64,000 nucleotides of DNA from Gemmobacter sp034519525 (GTDB taxonomy: Bacteria > Pseudomonadota > Alphaproteobacteria > Rhodobacterales > Rhodobacteraceae): positions 127,572-191,571 of the forward strand of contig JAXHOJ010000057.1 in assembly GCA_034519525.1 (NCBI GenBank), given 5' to 3'. Made by a program: the position numbers and the translations under genes. The stretch's first letter is position 1; each line of letters opens with the position of its first letter. Under the pieces are notes generated by a model. It made no database searches. It saw only the letters and a list, made by a program, of their open reading frames with translations, and was not told where the DNA came from. Positions 19,798 through 27,816 of the stretch are shown in pieces.

Positions 19798-20562
19798 ATG
19801 GATATTCTTGCGATCCTGAACCGGATCGCCACATCAGCAACCATTGATGGCGTCTGGGACCAGGCGATTTCCCTGTTTCGGGAACGGGGCTTTTCGCGGG
19901 TCAATTACGGTTTCACGCGGTTTCGCAACGCCCATTCGATGGGCCATACCGATGATGTGATCTATCTCACCACCTTCCCGCCGGAATACGAGCAGTTCTA
20001 TTTTGCCGATGGTTTCTTTTCCCGCACGCCGCTGTATCGCTGGGCGGTCGAAAATTCCGGCACCTGCACCTGGCGCTGGGTCGAGGATCATCTGCGCGCC
20101 GGCCTTCTGACGGCGGATGATGCCGAGGCGGTGCGCCAGAACGGGCTGCGCGGGCTGCGCGCCGGGATCACCATCAGCTTTCCCGAAGCCTCGCCGCGCG
20201 AAAAGGGCGCGCTGGGGCTGGCCGCGGATGACGGGCTGGATCATGATGCTGTCGATCAGATCTGGGCCGAACATGGCGCCGGGATCGAGGCCGTTGCGCA
20301 TGTGATGCACCTTCGGATCTGCCAGCTGCCTTTCGAAACCCGCCGCCGCCCGCTGTCGCCCCGCCAGCGCGAGGCCTTGCAATGGGTGGCAGAGGGCAAA
20401 ACCACGCAGGATATCGCCGTTCTGATGGATATCTCGCCAACGATGGTGGAAAAGCACCTGCGCCTTGCCCGGGCTGCGCTGGATGTGGAAACCACGGCCC
20501 AGGCTGTGGCAAAAGGCACTTTGCTGAACCAGATCTTCACGCGGATCGACAAGCCGGCTTGA
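19798..20562 (+). CDS. LuxR-family autoinducer-binding-type regulator (solo)
   Basis: A 254-residue transcription factor. The N-terminal half (about 5-165) matches the autoinducer-binding domain, with WDQAISLFRERGFSRVNYGF and YEQFYFADGFFSRTPLYRW. The C-terminal LuxR helix-turn-helix (about 185-245) has LSPRQREALQWVAEGKTTQD and ISPTMVEKHLRLARAAL. No luxI-type synthase is in the window, so it would be a solo receptor responding to self-made or foreign acyl-homoserine lactones or another ligand. Start ATG at 19,798; a TTG lies directly before it. Confidence 0.85.
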   Translation: MDILAILNRIATSATIDGVWDQAISLFRERGFSRVNYGFTRFRNAHSMGHTDDVIYLTTFPPEYEQFYFADGFFSRTPLYRWAVENSGTCTWRWVEDHLRAGLLTADDAEAVRQNGLRGLRAGITISFPEASPREKGALGLAADDGLDHDAVDQIWAEHGAGIEAVAHVMHLRICQLPFETRRRPLSPRQREALQWVAEGKTTQDIAVLMDISPTMVEKHLRLARAALDVETTAQAVAKGTLLNQIFTRIDKPA

Positions 20563-20599
20563 ACAGCGGGTTGTCCCAGCCAACCTATACGAAAGGTTA

Positions 20600-20860
20600 G
20601 GAATACCTCACTTACGCAAGGTCAAATAATGTGAAAAAACAACCTTGCCCTTTGAGTGGTGGCTTCGGCTAAGGGGGGCAAGTTGCCAGCGGTCCGATAA
20701 GTAGGCCCTTGGTTCCTTCTCTGGAAGGTTTGTTGCGGTCAGTGCGGAAATAATGTTCGCCTCCTGGCCGAGTGTATTTGCGCCCCGCTCTCATCCCCAA
20801 TCTGGGGCGCGTGGAAACGGTGTGATCCTAAGGATCGCACCGTTTCTTTTTTGGCCATGC
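20600..20860 (+). ncRNA. Candidate small RNA ending in a strong terminator
   Basis: A 414-base gene-free gap (20,563-20,976) holds a plus-strand terminator. The stem at 20,814-20,846 (AAACGGTG-TGATCC, loop TAA, GGATCG-CACCGTTT) is followed by TCTTTTTT, about 250 bases beyond luxR. Upstream are three further hairpins: CTTGCCC/GGGCAAG near 20,643-20,688, CCTTC/GAAGG near 20,715, and GCGCCCC/GGGGCGC at about 20,780-20,811. A possible -10 AATAAT lies near 20,625. The length (about 200 nt) and multi-hairpin form fit a structured RNA such as 6S RNA, but I cannot identify it. A long 3' UTR of luxR is the alternative. Confidence 0.4.
20814..20856 (+). terminator. Strong plus-strand rho-independent terminator
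   Basis: A 14 bp stem with a 3-base loop and one mismatch is followed by a run of six T. It serves luxR or the candidate small RNA. Confidence 0.8.
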
Positions 20861-20898
20861 GATCTGCAGCCCGATGGAAACCACCATTCGCAAAAGAA

Positions 20899-20923
20899 AA
20901 ACGGCGCCACATGGGCGCCGTTT
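20899..20923 (-). terminator. Terminator of rpsB-tsf
   Basis: Stem AAACGGCGCC with a 5-base loop and exact complement. On the minus strand it is followed by a T-rich tract, 54 bases past the tsf stop. Confidence 0.8.
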
Positions 20924-20976
20924 GTCGTTCTGTCGGAGGGGCGAGGGCGGGGTAAAACCGCCCTGCCCTGCCCGGA

Positions 20977-21873
20977 TCAGCCCTGCAGGGCTTTCGCCAC
21001 TTCGGCGGCGAAATCCTCTTTCTCTTTTTCGATGCCTTCGCCCACGGCCATACGCACGAAAGCCACCACTTCCACACCGGCGTCTTTCGCAGCTTGCGCC
21101 ACGGTGACATCGGGGTTGATGACGAATTTCTGGTTCAGCAGCGTCGATTCTTCGAAGAACTTCTTCATCCGGCCCGGGATGATGTTGTTCTGGATCACGG
21201 CTTCCGGCTTCGGCTTGGCCGAAGCGGCGTTTTCTTCCAGCGCCTTGGCGGTCTGCACGGCCAGCTCACGCTCCACCACGACCGGGTCCATGTCGGCTTC
21301 CGACAGCGAAACCGGCGAGGTGGCGGCGATATGCATGGCGATCTGCTTGCCGATGCCGTTATCGGCACCTTTCAGCGCGACCAGCACACCGATGCGGCCC
21401 AGACCGTCAGCCGCGGCCGTGTGGATATAGGCGGCGACAGCGTCACCTTCCACGGCAGCCATCCGGCGCAGGGTCATGTTTTCGCCGATGGTGGCGATGG
21501 CATCGGTCAGCGATTCCGAAACGGTCTTGCCGTTCAGATCTGCCGTTTTCAGCGCGTCCACATCCGAAACACCCAGAGCTGCGGTGGTGATGCCACGCAC
21601 GAGGTTCTGGAAATCGCCGTTCTTGCCGACGAAATCGGTTTCGGAGTTCACTTCGACAGCAACACCCTTGCCGCCCGACACGGCCACGCCCACCAGGCCT
21701 TCGGCCGCCACGCGGTCGGCCTTCTTGGCGGCTTTCGCCAGGCCCTTGGTGCGCAGCCAGTCAACGGCGGCTTCCATGTCGCCATTCACTTCGATCAGCG
21801 CCTTCTTGGCGTCCATCATGCCTGCGCCGGTGCTTTCGCGCAGTTCCTTCACCATCGCTGCGGTGATCGTCAT
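20977..21873 (-). CDS. tsf: Translation elongation factor Ts
   Basis: EF-Ts, 298 residues, the nucleotide-exchange factor for EF-Tu. It starts MTITAAMVKELRESTGAGMM and has the signature DAKKALIEVNGDMEAAVDWL. The first core block contains VAVEVNSETDFVGKN. The start at 21,873 has GGGAGAAG upstream; the longer frame begins within the rpsB-tsf spacer. It is downstream of rpsB on the same strand, the usual operon, with a terminator after it. Confidence 0.97.
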   Translation of the reverse strand: MTITAAMVKELRESTGAGMMDAKKALIEVNGDMEAAVDWLRTKGLAKAAKKADRVAAEGLVGVAVSGGKGVAVEVNSETDFVGKNGDFQNLVRGITTAALGVSDVDALKTADLNGKTVSESLTDAIATIGENMTLRRMAAVEGDAVAAYIHTAAADGLGRIGVLVALKGADNGIGKQIAMHIAATSPVSLSEADMDPVVVERELAVQTAKALEENAASAKPKPEAVIQNNIIPGRMKKFFEESTLLNQKFVINPDVTVAQAAKDAGVEVVAFVRMAVGEGIEKEKEDFAAEVAKALQG

Positions 21874-21966
21874 GTCTCTTCTCCCAGAAAAGATGGTCCC
21901 GGCAGGCTTTAGGCCCACCGGGTAACGCAATTGCGACGGGGCATCACCGGGATGCCCCGGCAAACC

Positions 21967-22725
21967 TCAGGCTTCGGCCACAGCTTCTTCTTCGGGCGCG
22001 ATTTCCAGCGCACCAAGGTCAACACCGGCCGCACCCATCTGGGCCGACATGCCGTCCAGCGCAGCACGCGACACGAGGTCGCAATACAGCGAGATCGCGC
22101 GGGCCGCGTCGTCGTTGCCCGGGATCACATAGTCAACGCCCTTGGGCGAGCAGTTGGTGTCGACGATGCCGACAACCGGGATGCCCAGCTTCTTGGCTTC
22201 GAGGATGGCCAGGTCTTCCTTGCCCACGTCCACGATGAACAGCAGGTCCGGCAGGCCGCCCATTTCACGGATGCCGCCCAGCGAGGCCTGCAGCTTGGAC
22301 TGCTCGCGCTCGATGTTCAGACGCTCTTTCTTGGTCAGGCCTTCGGCACCATGCGCCATCAGCTCGTCGATCTGTTTCAGACGGTTGATGGATTGCGACA
22401 CGGTTTTCCAGTTGGTGAGCGTGCCGCCCAGCCAACGGTGGTTCATGTAATATTGCGCGCATTTTTCGGCGGCTTCGGCGATCGGCTTCTGAGCCTGACG
22501 CTTGGTGCCGACGAACAGGACGCGGCCGCCCTTGGCCACGGTGTCGCGCACGACTTTCAGAGCCTGATCCAGCATCGGAACGGTCTGCGTCAGGTCGAGA
22601 ATGTGAATCCCGTTGCGGTCGCCATAGATGTATTCACCCATCTTCGGGTTCCAGCGCTGGGTCTGGTGGCCGTAGTGAACGCCAGCTTCAAGCAGCTGAC
22701 GCATGGAAAACTCGGGGAGCGCCAT
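21967..22725 (-). CDS. rpsB: 30S ribosomal protein S2
   Basis: Ribosomal protein uS2, 252 residues. It begins MALPEFSMRQLLEAGVHYGH and has QRWNPKMGEYIYGDRNGIHI and PDLLFIVDVGKEDLAILEA, all family hallmarks. The C-terminal extension ends in an acidic Glu-rich tail (APEEEAVAEA). Start at 22,725 is favoured because AAGGA lies 8 bases upstream; a Met two codons earlier is too close. It heads the rpsB-tsf operon. Confidence 0.98.
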   Translation of the reverse strand: MALPEFSMRQLLEAGVHYGHQTQRWNPKMGEYIYGDRNGIHILDLTQTVPMLDQALKVVRDTVAKGGRVLFVGTKRQAQKPIAEAAEKCAQYYMNHRWLGGTLTNWKTVSQSINRLKQIDELMAHGAEGLTKKERLNIEREQSKLQASLGGIREMGGLPDLLFIVDVGKEDLAILEAKKLGIPVVGIVDTNCSPKGVDYVIPGNDDAARAISLYCDLVSRAALDGMSAQMGAAGVDLGALEIAPEEEAVAEA

Positions 22726-22934
22726 GTCCATTATCCTTTTCCGGTTTGCGCCTCGGCGAAGCCTTGAGGGCGTCGTGGCAATGCCCCGACCCCAACCGGC
22801 GGACCCATGAGGATTTCTCCCCCATGAAGCCCAAGCCTCGCCTGTGAAGTGGCGCCGCTTTAGCCGTGCCTCGGGTGGATTGCAAGGGCAGCCAGACACA
22901 TGCCCCGGCGTTTCGCGGCTTTTCGCTGTTTTAT

Positions 22935-22998
22935 GGGTATTTGGGCCAAGGGGAAGCCCCTGCCGCTTCCTCTTGGCATAAATACCCCCGCCGGAGGC
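22935..22998. repeat. Rhodobacterales extragenic repeat, inverted pair (copy 2)
   Basis: GGGTATTTGGGCCAAGGGGAAG (split here as GGGTATTTGGGCC and AAGGGGAAG) faces CTTCCTCTTGGCATAAATACC, followed by CCCGCCGGAGGC. The two arms are inverted copies of the element at 8,853. It lies between rpsB and psuK. Confidence 0.6.
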
Positions 22999-23049
22999 AT
23001 CCCGCAGCCGCCGCTTGCGCGCGGGCCGGGCATGGGCGAAAAGGCGGAT

Positions 23050-23946
23050 ATGACACCGGATATCCTTTGTATCGGCTCGGTCCTGTGGGACATCATCGGC
23101 CGCTCTCCTGCCGCCATGCGGCTTGGTTCTGACGTGCCGGGGCGCATCACGCGCCTGCCCGGCGGCGTGGCGATGAACATCGCCATGACCCTGCGCCGAT
23201 TCGGCCTGGTGCCGGGCCTGATGACCGCCATCGGCCGCGATCCCGAAGGCGATGAGCTGGTGGCCGCCTGCGCCCGCATGGGCATGGTGACAGATCACAT
23301 CTATCGCAGCGAAGACCTGCCCACAGACCGCTACATGGCGATCGAGGGGGCGAACGGGCTGATTGCCGCCATTGCCGATGCCCATTCGCTGGAAGCGGCG
23401 GGCGACAAGATCCTGCGCCCGCTGGCCGATGGCCGTCTGGGCACGGCAGAGGCCGCCTGGGCCGGGCTGATCGCCCTCGATGGCAATCTGACCGAGGCGC
23501 TGCTGTCGGATATCGCGCTGTCGCCGCTGTTTTCCTCCGCCGATCTGCGGGTGGCCCCGGCCAGCCCCGGCAAGGCCGAGCGGCTGCTGCCGCTGCTGGC
23601 CCATCCGCGCGCCACGCTTTATGTGAACCTGGAAGAGGCCAGCCTGATCTGCCGCACCGCGCCTTTGCCACACGCCGCGAGGCCGCCGCAGGGCCTGCTG
23701 GCCCGCGGGGCGCGCCGCGTTCTGGTGACCGACGGCGGCGCAGGCTCTGCGCCGACGGGCCAGCAGGGCGCGGGCGTCATCACCGATGCCCCGCCCGAGG
23801 TTCTGGTGACCCGGATCACCGGCGCGGGCGACACTTTCATGGCAGCGCATATCGTTGCCGAACGCCGCGGCGCGGATCGGGCTCAGGCGCTGGCCGCCGC
23901 CCTGCGCGCTGCCGCCATCTATGTTTCAGGAGAGATCGGATCGTGA
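23050..23946 (+). CDS. psuK: PfkB-family kinase, probable pseudouridine kinase
   Basis: A 298-residue ribokinase-family kinase. GGVAMNIAMTLRRFG near residue 38 is the substrate-binding block, and ITGAGDTFMAAHIVAERRG near residue 257 holds the catalytic Asp in the GAGD motif. Directly downstream and overlapping by the GTGA stop/start is psuG, so this kinase most likely phosphorylates pseudouridine to pseudouridine-5'-phosphate. It lacks the N-terminal DNA-binding domain some PsuK proteins carry. Start at 23,050 follows AAGGCGG; a Met at 23,032 is possible. Confidence 0.87.
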   Translation: MTPDILCIGSVLWDIIGRSPAAMRLGSDVPGRITRLPGGVAMNIAMTLRRFGLVPGLMTAIGRDPEGDELVAACARMGMVTDHIYRSEDLPTDRYMAIEGANGLIAAIADAHSLEAAGDKILRPLADGRLGTAEAAWAGLIALDGNLTEALLSDIALSPLFSSADLRVAPASPGKAERLLPLLAHPRATLYVNLEEASLICRTAPLPHAARPPQGLLARGARRVLVTDGGAGSAPTGQQGAGVITDAPPEVLVTRITGAGDTFMAAHIVAERRGADRAQALAAALRAAAIYVSGEIGS

Positions 23947-24869
23947 CTGACCGCTGCCGCTGCCGACACTTCTCCCCCGAAGTGGCCGCGGCCCGCGCCG
24001 ATGGTCGCCCCGTCGTGGCGCTGGAATCCACCATCATCACCCATGGCATGCCCTTTCCGCAGAACGTGGAAACCGCCCGCGCAGTCGAGGCCGAGGTGCG
24101 CGCCCATGGCGCCGTGCCCGCCACCATCGCGGTGATGGATGGCCAGATCCACATCGGGCTGACCGATGCGGCGCTGGATGCCCTGGGGCAGGCGCAGCAT
24201 GTGATGAAGCTCAGCCGTGCCGATCTGGCCGCCTGTCTGGCCATGGGGCGCATGGGGGCCACCACGGTGGCGGCAACGATGATCTGCGCCGCATTGGCAG
24301 GCATTTCGGTCTTTGCCACCGGCGGCATCGGCGGCGTGCATCGCGGGGCCGAAACCACTTTCGACATTTCCGCCGACCTGCCGGAACTGGCGCATACCCC
24401 CGTCACAGTGGTGGCAGCCGGTGCCAAGGCCATCCTGGATCTGCCCAAGACGCTGGAAGTGCTGGAAACCCTGGGCGTGCCGGTCATCGCCTATGGGCAG
24501 GATGATTTTCCGGCCTTCTGGTCGCGCTCCTCGGGGCTGAAGGCGCCGCTGCGCATGGACAGCGCCGCCCAGATCGCCGCCGCCCATCTGATGCGCGGCC
24601 GCCTTGGCCTGCCGGGCGGGCAGCTGGTGGCAAACCCGATCCCCGAGGCTGACGAGATCGCCCGCGCCGAAATCACCCCGGTGATCGAAACCGCGCTGGC
24701 CGAGGCCGAAGCTGCGGGAATCGCCGCCAAAGAGGTGACGCCCTTCCTGCTGGACCGGATCTTCGCGCTCACGGATGGGCGGTCCCTGCAGTCCAACATC
24801 GCGCTGGTGCTGAACAATGCGCGTCTGGCCGCTGCGATTGCCACCGAAATCGCCGCCATGCGGGCCTGA
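23943..24869 (+). CDS. psuG: Pseudouridine-5'-phosphate glycosidase
   Basis: PsuG (IndA-like), 308 residues, cleaves pseudouridine-5'-phosphate to uracil and ribose-5-phosphate. Family blocks are ALESTIITHGMPFPQN near residue 26, GRMGATTVAATMICAALAGI, FATGGIGGVHRGAE, GAKAILDLPKTLEVLETLGV and NPIPEADEI. The GTG start overlaps the psuK stop by four bases, so translation is coupled. Together they form a two-gene pseudouridine salvage operon. Confidence 0.93.
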   Translation: MTDRCRCRHFSPEVAAARADGRPVVALESTIITHGMPFPQNVETARAVEAEVRAHGAVPATIAVMDGQIHIGLTDAALDALGQAQHVMKLSRADLAACLAMGRMGATTVAATMICAALAGISVFATGGIGGVHRGAETTFDISADLPELAHTPVTVVAAGAKAILDLPKTLEVLETLGVPVIAYGQDDFPAFWSRSSGLKAPLRMDSAAQIAAAHLMRGRLGLPGGQLVANPIPEADEIARAEITPVIETALAEAEAAGIAAKEVTPFLLDRIFALTDGRSLQSNIALVLNNARLAAAIATEIAAMRA

Positions 24870-24941
24870 TCGCAATCCCTGCCCGCCCGCGATTGCGGGC
24901 GGCAGGCGCCGTGCCTAGATTGGCGCCAAGCAGGAGGCCCC

Positions 24942-25628
24942 ATGGAAGACCCGATCCACCCTACCCACCGGAAACGCGGTCTGCTGGCCGGTCTGCGTGC
25001 CAGCTTTCTGACCGGCCTTGTCGTGGTGCTGCCCATCGGGCTGACCATCTACCTTGTCTATACCGTGGTCGGCTGGATCGACAGCTGGATCCTGCCGCTG
25101 ATCCCCTGGTCCTGGCAGCCGGAACAGCTGATGAAATACTACATCGGCCCCGAGGCGGATTTCCCGGTGCGCGGGGTCGGCGTCATCGTCTTTCTGGTCT
25201 TCACCGTGCTGGCGGGCTGGATCGCCAAGGGGCTGATCGGCCGGTCGGTCATCGCCCAGACCGAGGCGCTGGTGGACAGGATGCCGGTTGTGCGATCCGT
25301 CTATGGCGGGTTCAAGCAGATCACCGAAACCTTCTTTGCCAAATCGGAAAAAAGTTTCGACCGCACCTGCCTGGTGGAATTTCCGCGCCCCGGCTGCTGG
25401 GCGGTGGGCTTTGTCGCCACAACCGCCAAAGGCGAGATCGCGGCCAAGCTGCCATCCGACAAGAAGATGATCGCGGTCTTCGTGGCGCTGACGCCGCTGA
25501 CCTCGGGCTTCGTGCTCTATGTGCCCGAGGAAGATGTGATCTTCCTCGACATGAAGGCCGATGATGCGGTGAAGCTCATCGTCTCGGCGGGGCTGGTTTC
25601 GCCCAACAGCAAGGACGGCGCGGCCTAA
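24942..25628 (+). CDS. DUF502 membrane protein
   Basis: A 228-residue DUF502-family protein. There are two membrane segments: residues about 20-44 (FLTGLVVVLPIGLTIYLVYT) and about 78-98 (VGVIVFLVFTVLAGWIAKGL). They are followed by a conserved cytoplasmic region with IPVVRSIYG-like MPVVRSVYGGFKQITETFF and a beta-rich tail. Molecular function is unknown; plant relatives (COV/LCV) affect membrane traffic. The start has AGGAGG seven bases upstream. It is convergent and overlaps the patatin gene by 4 bases. Confidence 0.8.
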   Translation: MEDPIHPTHRKRGLLAGLRASFLTGLVVVLPIGLTIYLVYTVVGWIDSWILPLIPWSWQPEQLMKYYIGPEADFPVRGVGVIVFLVFTVLAGWIAKGLIGRSVIAQTEALVDRMPVVRSVYGGFKQITETFFAKSEKSFDRTCLVEFPRPGCWAVGFVATTAKGEIAAKLPSDKKMIAVFVALTPLTSGFVLYVPEEDVIFLDMKADDAVKLIVSAGLVSPNSKDGAA

Positions 25629-26665
25629 CCGAACAGGCCGCGCAGATCGACCGAACTGCGCTGCCCCAGCGAATCGCCGTGCTGCGACAGAAACGCGTCG
25701 CAGGCCACGCGCCCTGCCGCGTGCAGCCGCGACAGCAGCGCAGGCGCCGGGCTCAACTTGCTGCCACCGCCCAGTTCATTCATCAGCGCATCATCCGAAA
25801 TCAGATGAATGTTCAGATCTTTCATCGTGCCCCGTGCCATCCGGCCATCCGCCAGCAGCCGTTTCACGAAATTCACCGCGCGCAATTCGCCCAGCAGCGC
25901 CGCGTTGAAGCTGATTTCGTTGACCCTGTTCTGGATATCCACCGGCGTCACCGGGATCTCTTCGCGCCGGATCGGGTTGATCGACACGATCACGATATCG
26001 TCGGGCAGATGCGGCTGATACAGCGGAAACAGCGCCGGATTGCCGGTGAACCCGCCATCCCAGAAAACCTCCAGCTGTCCCGTGGCCGGGTCACGCAGCT
26101 CGATCGCCTGAAAGGCCGTGGGCAGACAGGCCGAGGCCAGCAGGGTTTCAGGCGAGATTTCCGCCCCCGAAAACACCCGGATCTTGCCCGACCGCACATT
26201 GGTGGCCGAAACAAACAGGTCCGGCCCCTGTGCCGCACAGATCTGTGTGAAGTCGAGGCCGGTGACGATCTCGGCCAGCGGGTTCTGCCAGAACGGCCCC
26301 CAGGCGTAGGGCGTATAAAGCTGCGCCGCGATCCCTGCGGGCGAGATCGGCAGGCTGGCCGCCGCGGCCTCTGCCATCGCCGTGCCCAGCGGGAAGGCCA
26401 TGCTCAGCCAGCGCGACACCCGCAGATCCCCCAGCGCCCCGACGCCCTCCCACAGCTGATCCAGCCGTTCCCGCGCCGCAGCCGGCCCGCCCTGCAGCAG
26501 GCCCATTTTCAGCGCCGCCGCATTCAGCGCCCCGGCCGAGGTGCCGGTGATGCCCGCAATCTCGATCCCCGGTTCCTGCAGCAGCCGGTCCAGCACACCC
26601 CAGGTGAAGGCGCCATGTGCGCCCCCACCCTGCAGGGCCAGGTTCAAGCGAACTGGGCCGCGCAT
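25625..26665 (-). CDS. Patatin-like phospholipase
   Basis: A 346-residue alpha/beta serine hydrolase of the patatin family. The oxyanion hole is GGGAHGAFTWG near residue 14, the nucleophile elbow GTSAGALNA near residue 41, and the catalytic aspartate is in the DGG motif (WDGGFTGNP) near residue 206. It likely cleaves acyl esters. The neighbouring upstream gene is a 3-hydroxybutyrate dehydrogenase, and patatin-like proteins near bdhA have been annotated as polyhydroxybutyrate depolymerases, so a PHB-related role is plausible. Start ATG at 26,665; an upstream TTG lies inside a palindromic repeat. Confidence 0.87.
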   Translation of the reverse strand: MRGPVRLNLALQGGGAHGAFTWGVLDRLLQEPGIEIAGITGTSAGALNAAALKMGLLQGGPAAARERLDQLWEGVGALGDLRVSRWLSMAFPLGTAMAEAAAASLPISPAGIAAQLYTPYAWGPFWQNPLAEIVTGLDFTQICAAQGPDLFVSATNVRSGKIRVFSGAEISPETLLASACLPTAFQAIELRDPATGQLEVFWDGGFTGNPALFPLYQPHLPDDIVIVSINPIRREEIPVTPVDIQNRVNEISFNAALLGELRAVNFVKRLLADGRMARGTMKDLNIHLISDDALMNELGGGSKLSPAPALLSRLHAAGRVACDAFLSQHGDSLGQRSSVDLRGLFG

Positions 26666-26670
26666 CAGAA

Positions 26671-26716
26671 GCAATTTTCTTCAAAGAAAATTGCAAAATT
26701 CTTCGAAGAATTTTGC
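26671..26716. repeat. Two abutting 24 bp palindromes
   Basis: First palindrome 26,671-26,694 (GCAATTTTCTT facing AAGAAAATTGC, two-base centre mismatch). Second 26,693-26,716 (GCAAAATTCTTC with exact complement). They share two bases and fill the gap between bdhA and the patatin gene. They are similar to the palindrome at 14,803. Confidence 0.7.
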
Positions 26717-26726
26717 GCCGCCCGCA

Positions 26727-27500
26727 TCACAATGCCGTCCATCCGCCATCGACGCTGATCGCCGTGCCGGTGATCTGATCCGCCGCCGGGCTGCACAGAA
26801 ACACCACCGTGCCCCCCAGCTGTTCGACGGTCGCAAACTGCCCCGAGGGCTGGCGTTGCAGCATGACCTGCTTGATCACCGTTTCACGGTCCATGTTATG
26901 CACCTTCATCTGATCCGGGATCTGCGCTTCGACCAGCGGGGTCAGCACATAGCCCGGGCAGACGGCATTGCAGGTGATGCCCGCGCCTGCCGTTTCCAGC
27001 GCCACGGTCTTCGAAAAACCAACCACACCATGCTTGGCCGCCACATAGGCCGATTTGAACGGCGAGGCGGTCAGCCCATGCGCCGAGGCGATGTTGACGA
27101 TCCGGCCCCAGCCCTTGGCGCGCATCCCCGGCAGCGCCGCAGCCGAGGTATGAAACGCCGATGACAGGTTGATGGCGATGATGGCGTTCCACTTGTCCAC
27201 CGGAAACTCTTCCACCGGCGCAACGTGCCGGATACCCGCATTGTTCACCAGAATGTCGCAGCCCCCGGCCTTTTCCACCAGGGCGCGGCAATCTTCGCCC
27301 TTGGACATGTCAGCCGCGATATACCGCACCTCCACGCCATGATCGGCCGCGATCCGTGCGGCCAGCGCGTGATCTTCCTCCCGGTCGGTGAAGCTGTTGA
27401 TGATGACGCTTGCCCCGGCCTTGGCAAGCTCTTCCGCCACACCAAGACCAATACCCGAGTTCGACCCGGTGACGATTGCCCGTTTGCCCTTGAGGATCAT
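26727..27500 (-). CDS. bdhA: 3-hydroxybutyrate dehydrogenase (SDR family)
   Basis: A 257-residue short-chain dehydrogenase. The NAD-binding motif TGSNSGIGLG is at residues 9-18, NNAG near residue 87, and catalytic Ser plus the YVAAKHG Tyr/Lys pair near residue 152. The C-terminal region with NAVCPGYVLTPLVEAQIPDQ and DGGWTAL strongly resembles D-beta-hydroxybutyrate dehydrogenases, which interconvert 3-hydroxybutyrate and acetoacetate. Start at 27,500 has GGAG 8 bases upstream. It is probably cotranscribed with the patatin gene across the palindromes. Confidence 0.87.
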   Translation of the reverse strand: MILKGKRAIVTGSNSGIGLGVAEELAKAGASVIINSFTDREEDHALAARIAADHGVEVRYIAADMSKGEDCRALVEKAGGCDILVNNAGIRHVAPVEEFPVDKWNAIIAINLSSAFHTSAAALPGMRAKGWGRIVNIASAHGLTASPFKSAYVAAKHGVVGFSKTVALETAGAGITCNAVCPGYVLTPLVEAQIPDQMKVHNMDRETVIKQVMLQRQPSGQFATVEQLGGTVVFLCSPAADQITGTAISVDGGWTAL

Positions 27501-27632
27501 GTCAGCACTCCGCTTGTCTGTTCGCCCGTACCATAGGCGCGGCTCAGGCGGATTGCAGCCCAAACTTTCTGCAACGCGGCGCTCTGCGCGAAGAAGTGTT
27601 CGCTGGGCCTGCCGGGGCTTTGCGCATAAAAA

Positions 27633-27655
27633 AACGCCGGCGCGAAGCCGGCGTT
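27633..27655 (-). terminator. Terminator-like hairpin
   Basis: AACGCCGGC and its complement around a 5-base loop, followed on the minus strand by seven T. The gap 27,501-27,816 (316 bases) holds no gene I can support. The hairpin would stop minus-strand transcription entering from under the solute-binding protein gene; a 100-codon minus frame there (27,654-27,956) has no family resemblance. Confidence 0.6.
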
Positions 27656-27816
27656 AAGTCGTTGAGGCAGGTTTCATACAGGCAAGAAACCTATCGAGCA
27701 GTAAGTCTCTTATACGCCTCTCTGCGTCATGATCCAAGTTAAAAGTTTGAAATGGCTTGAAAGCCGCCTTAGTCTCGGGGCCAAGAAAAACAGGCAGCCG
27801 AAGGATTGTTCCCCGC

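Noticed and set aside
20563..20976. tmRNA, RNase P RNA or 4.5S RNA in the luxR-tsf gap
   Set aside because: The hallmark sequences of these RNAs (for example GGTCAGGTCCGGAAGG of the signal-recognition RNA) are absent.
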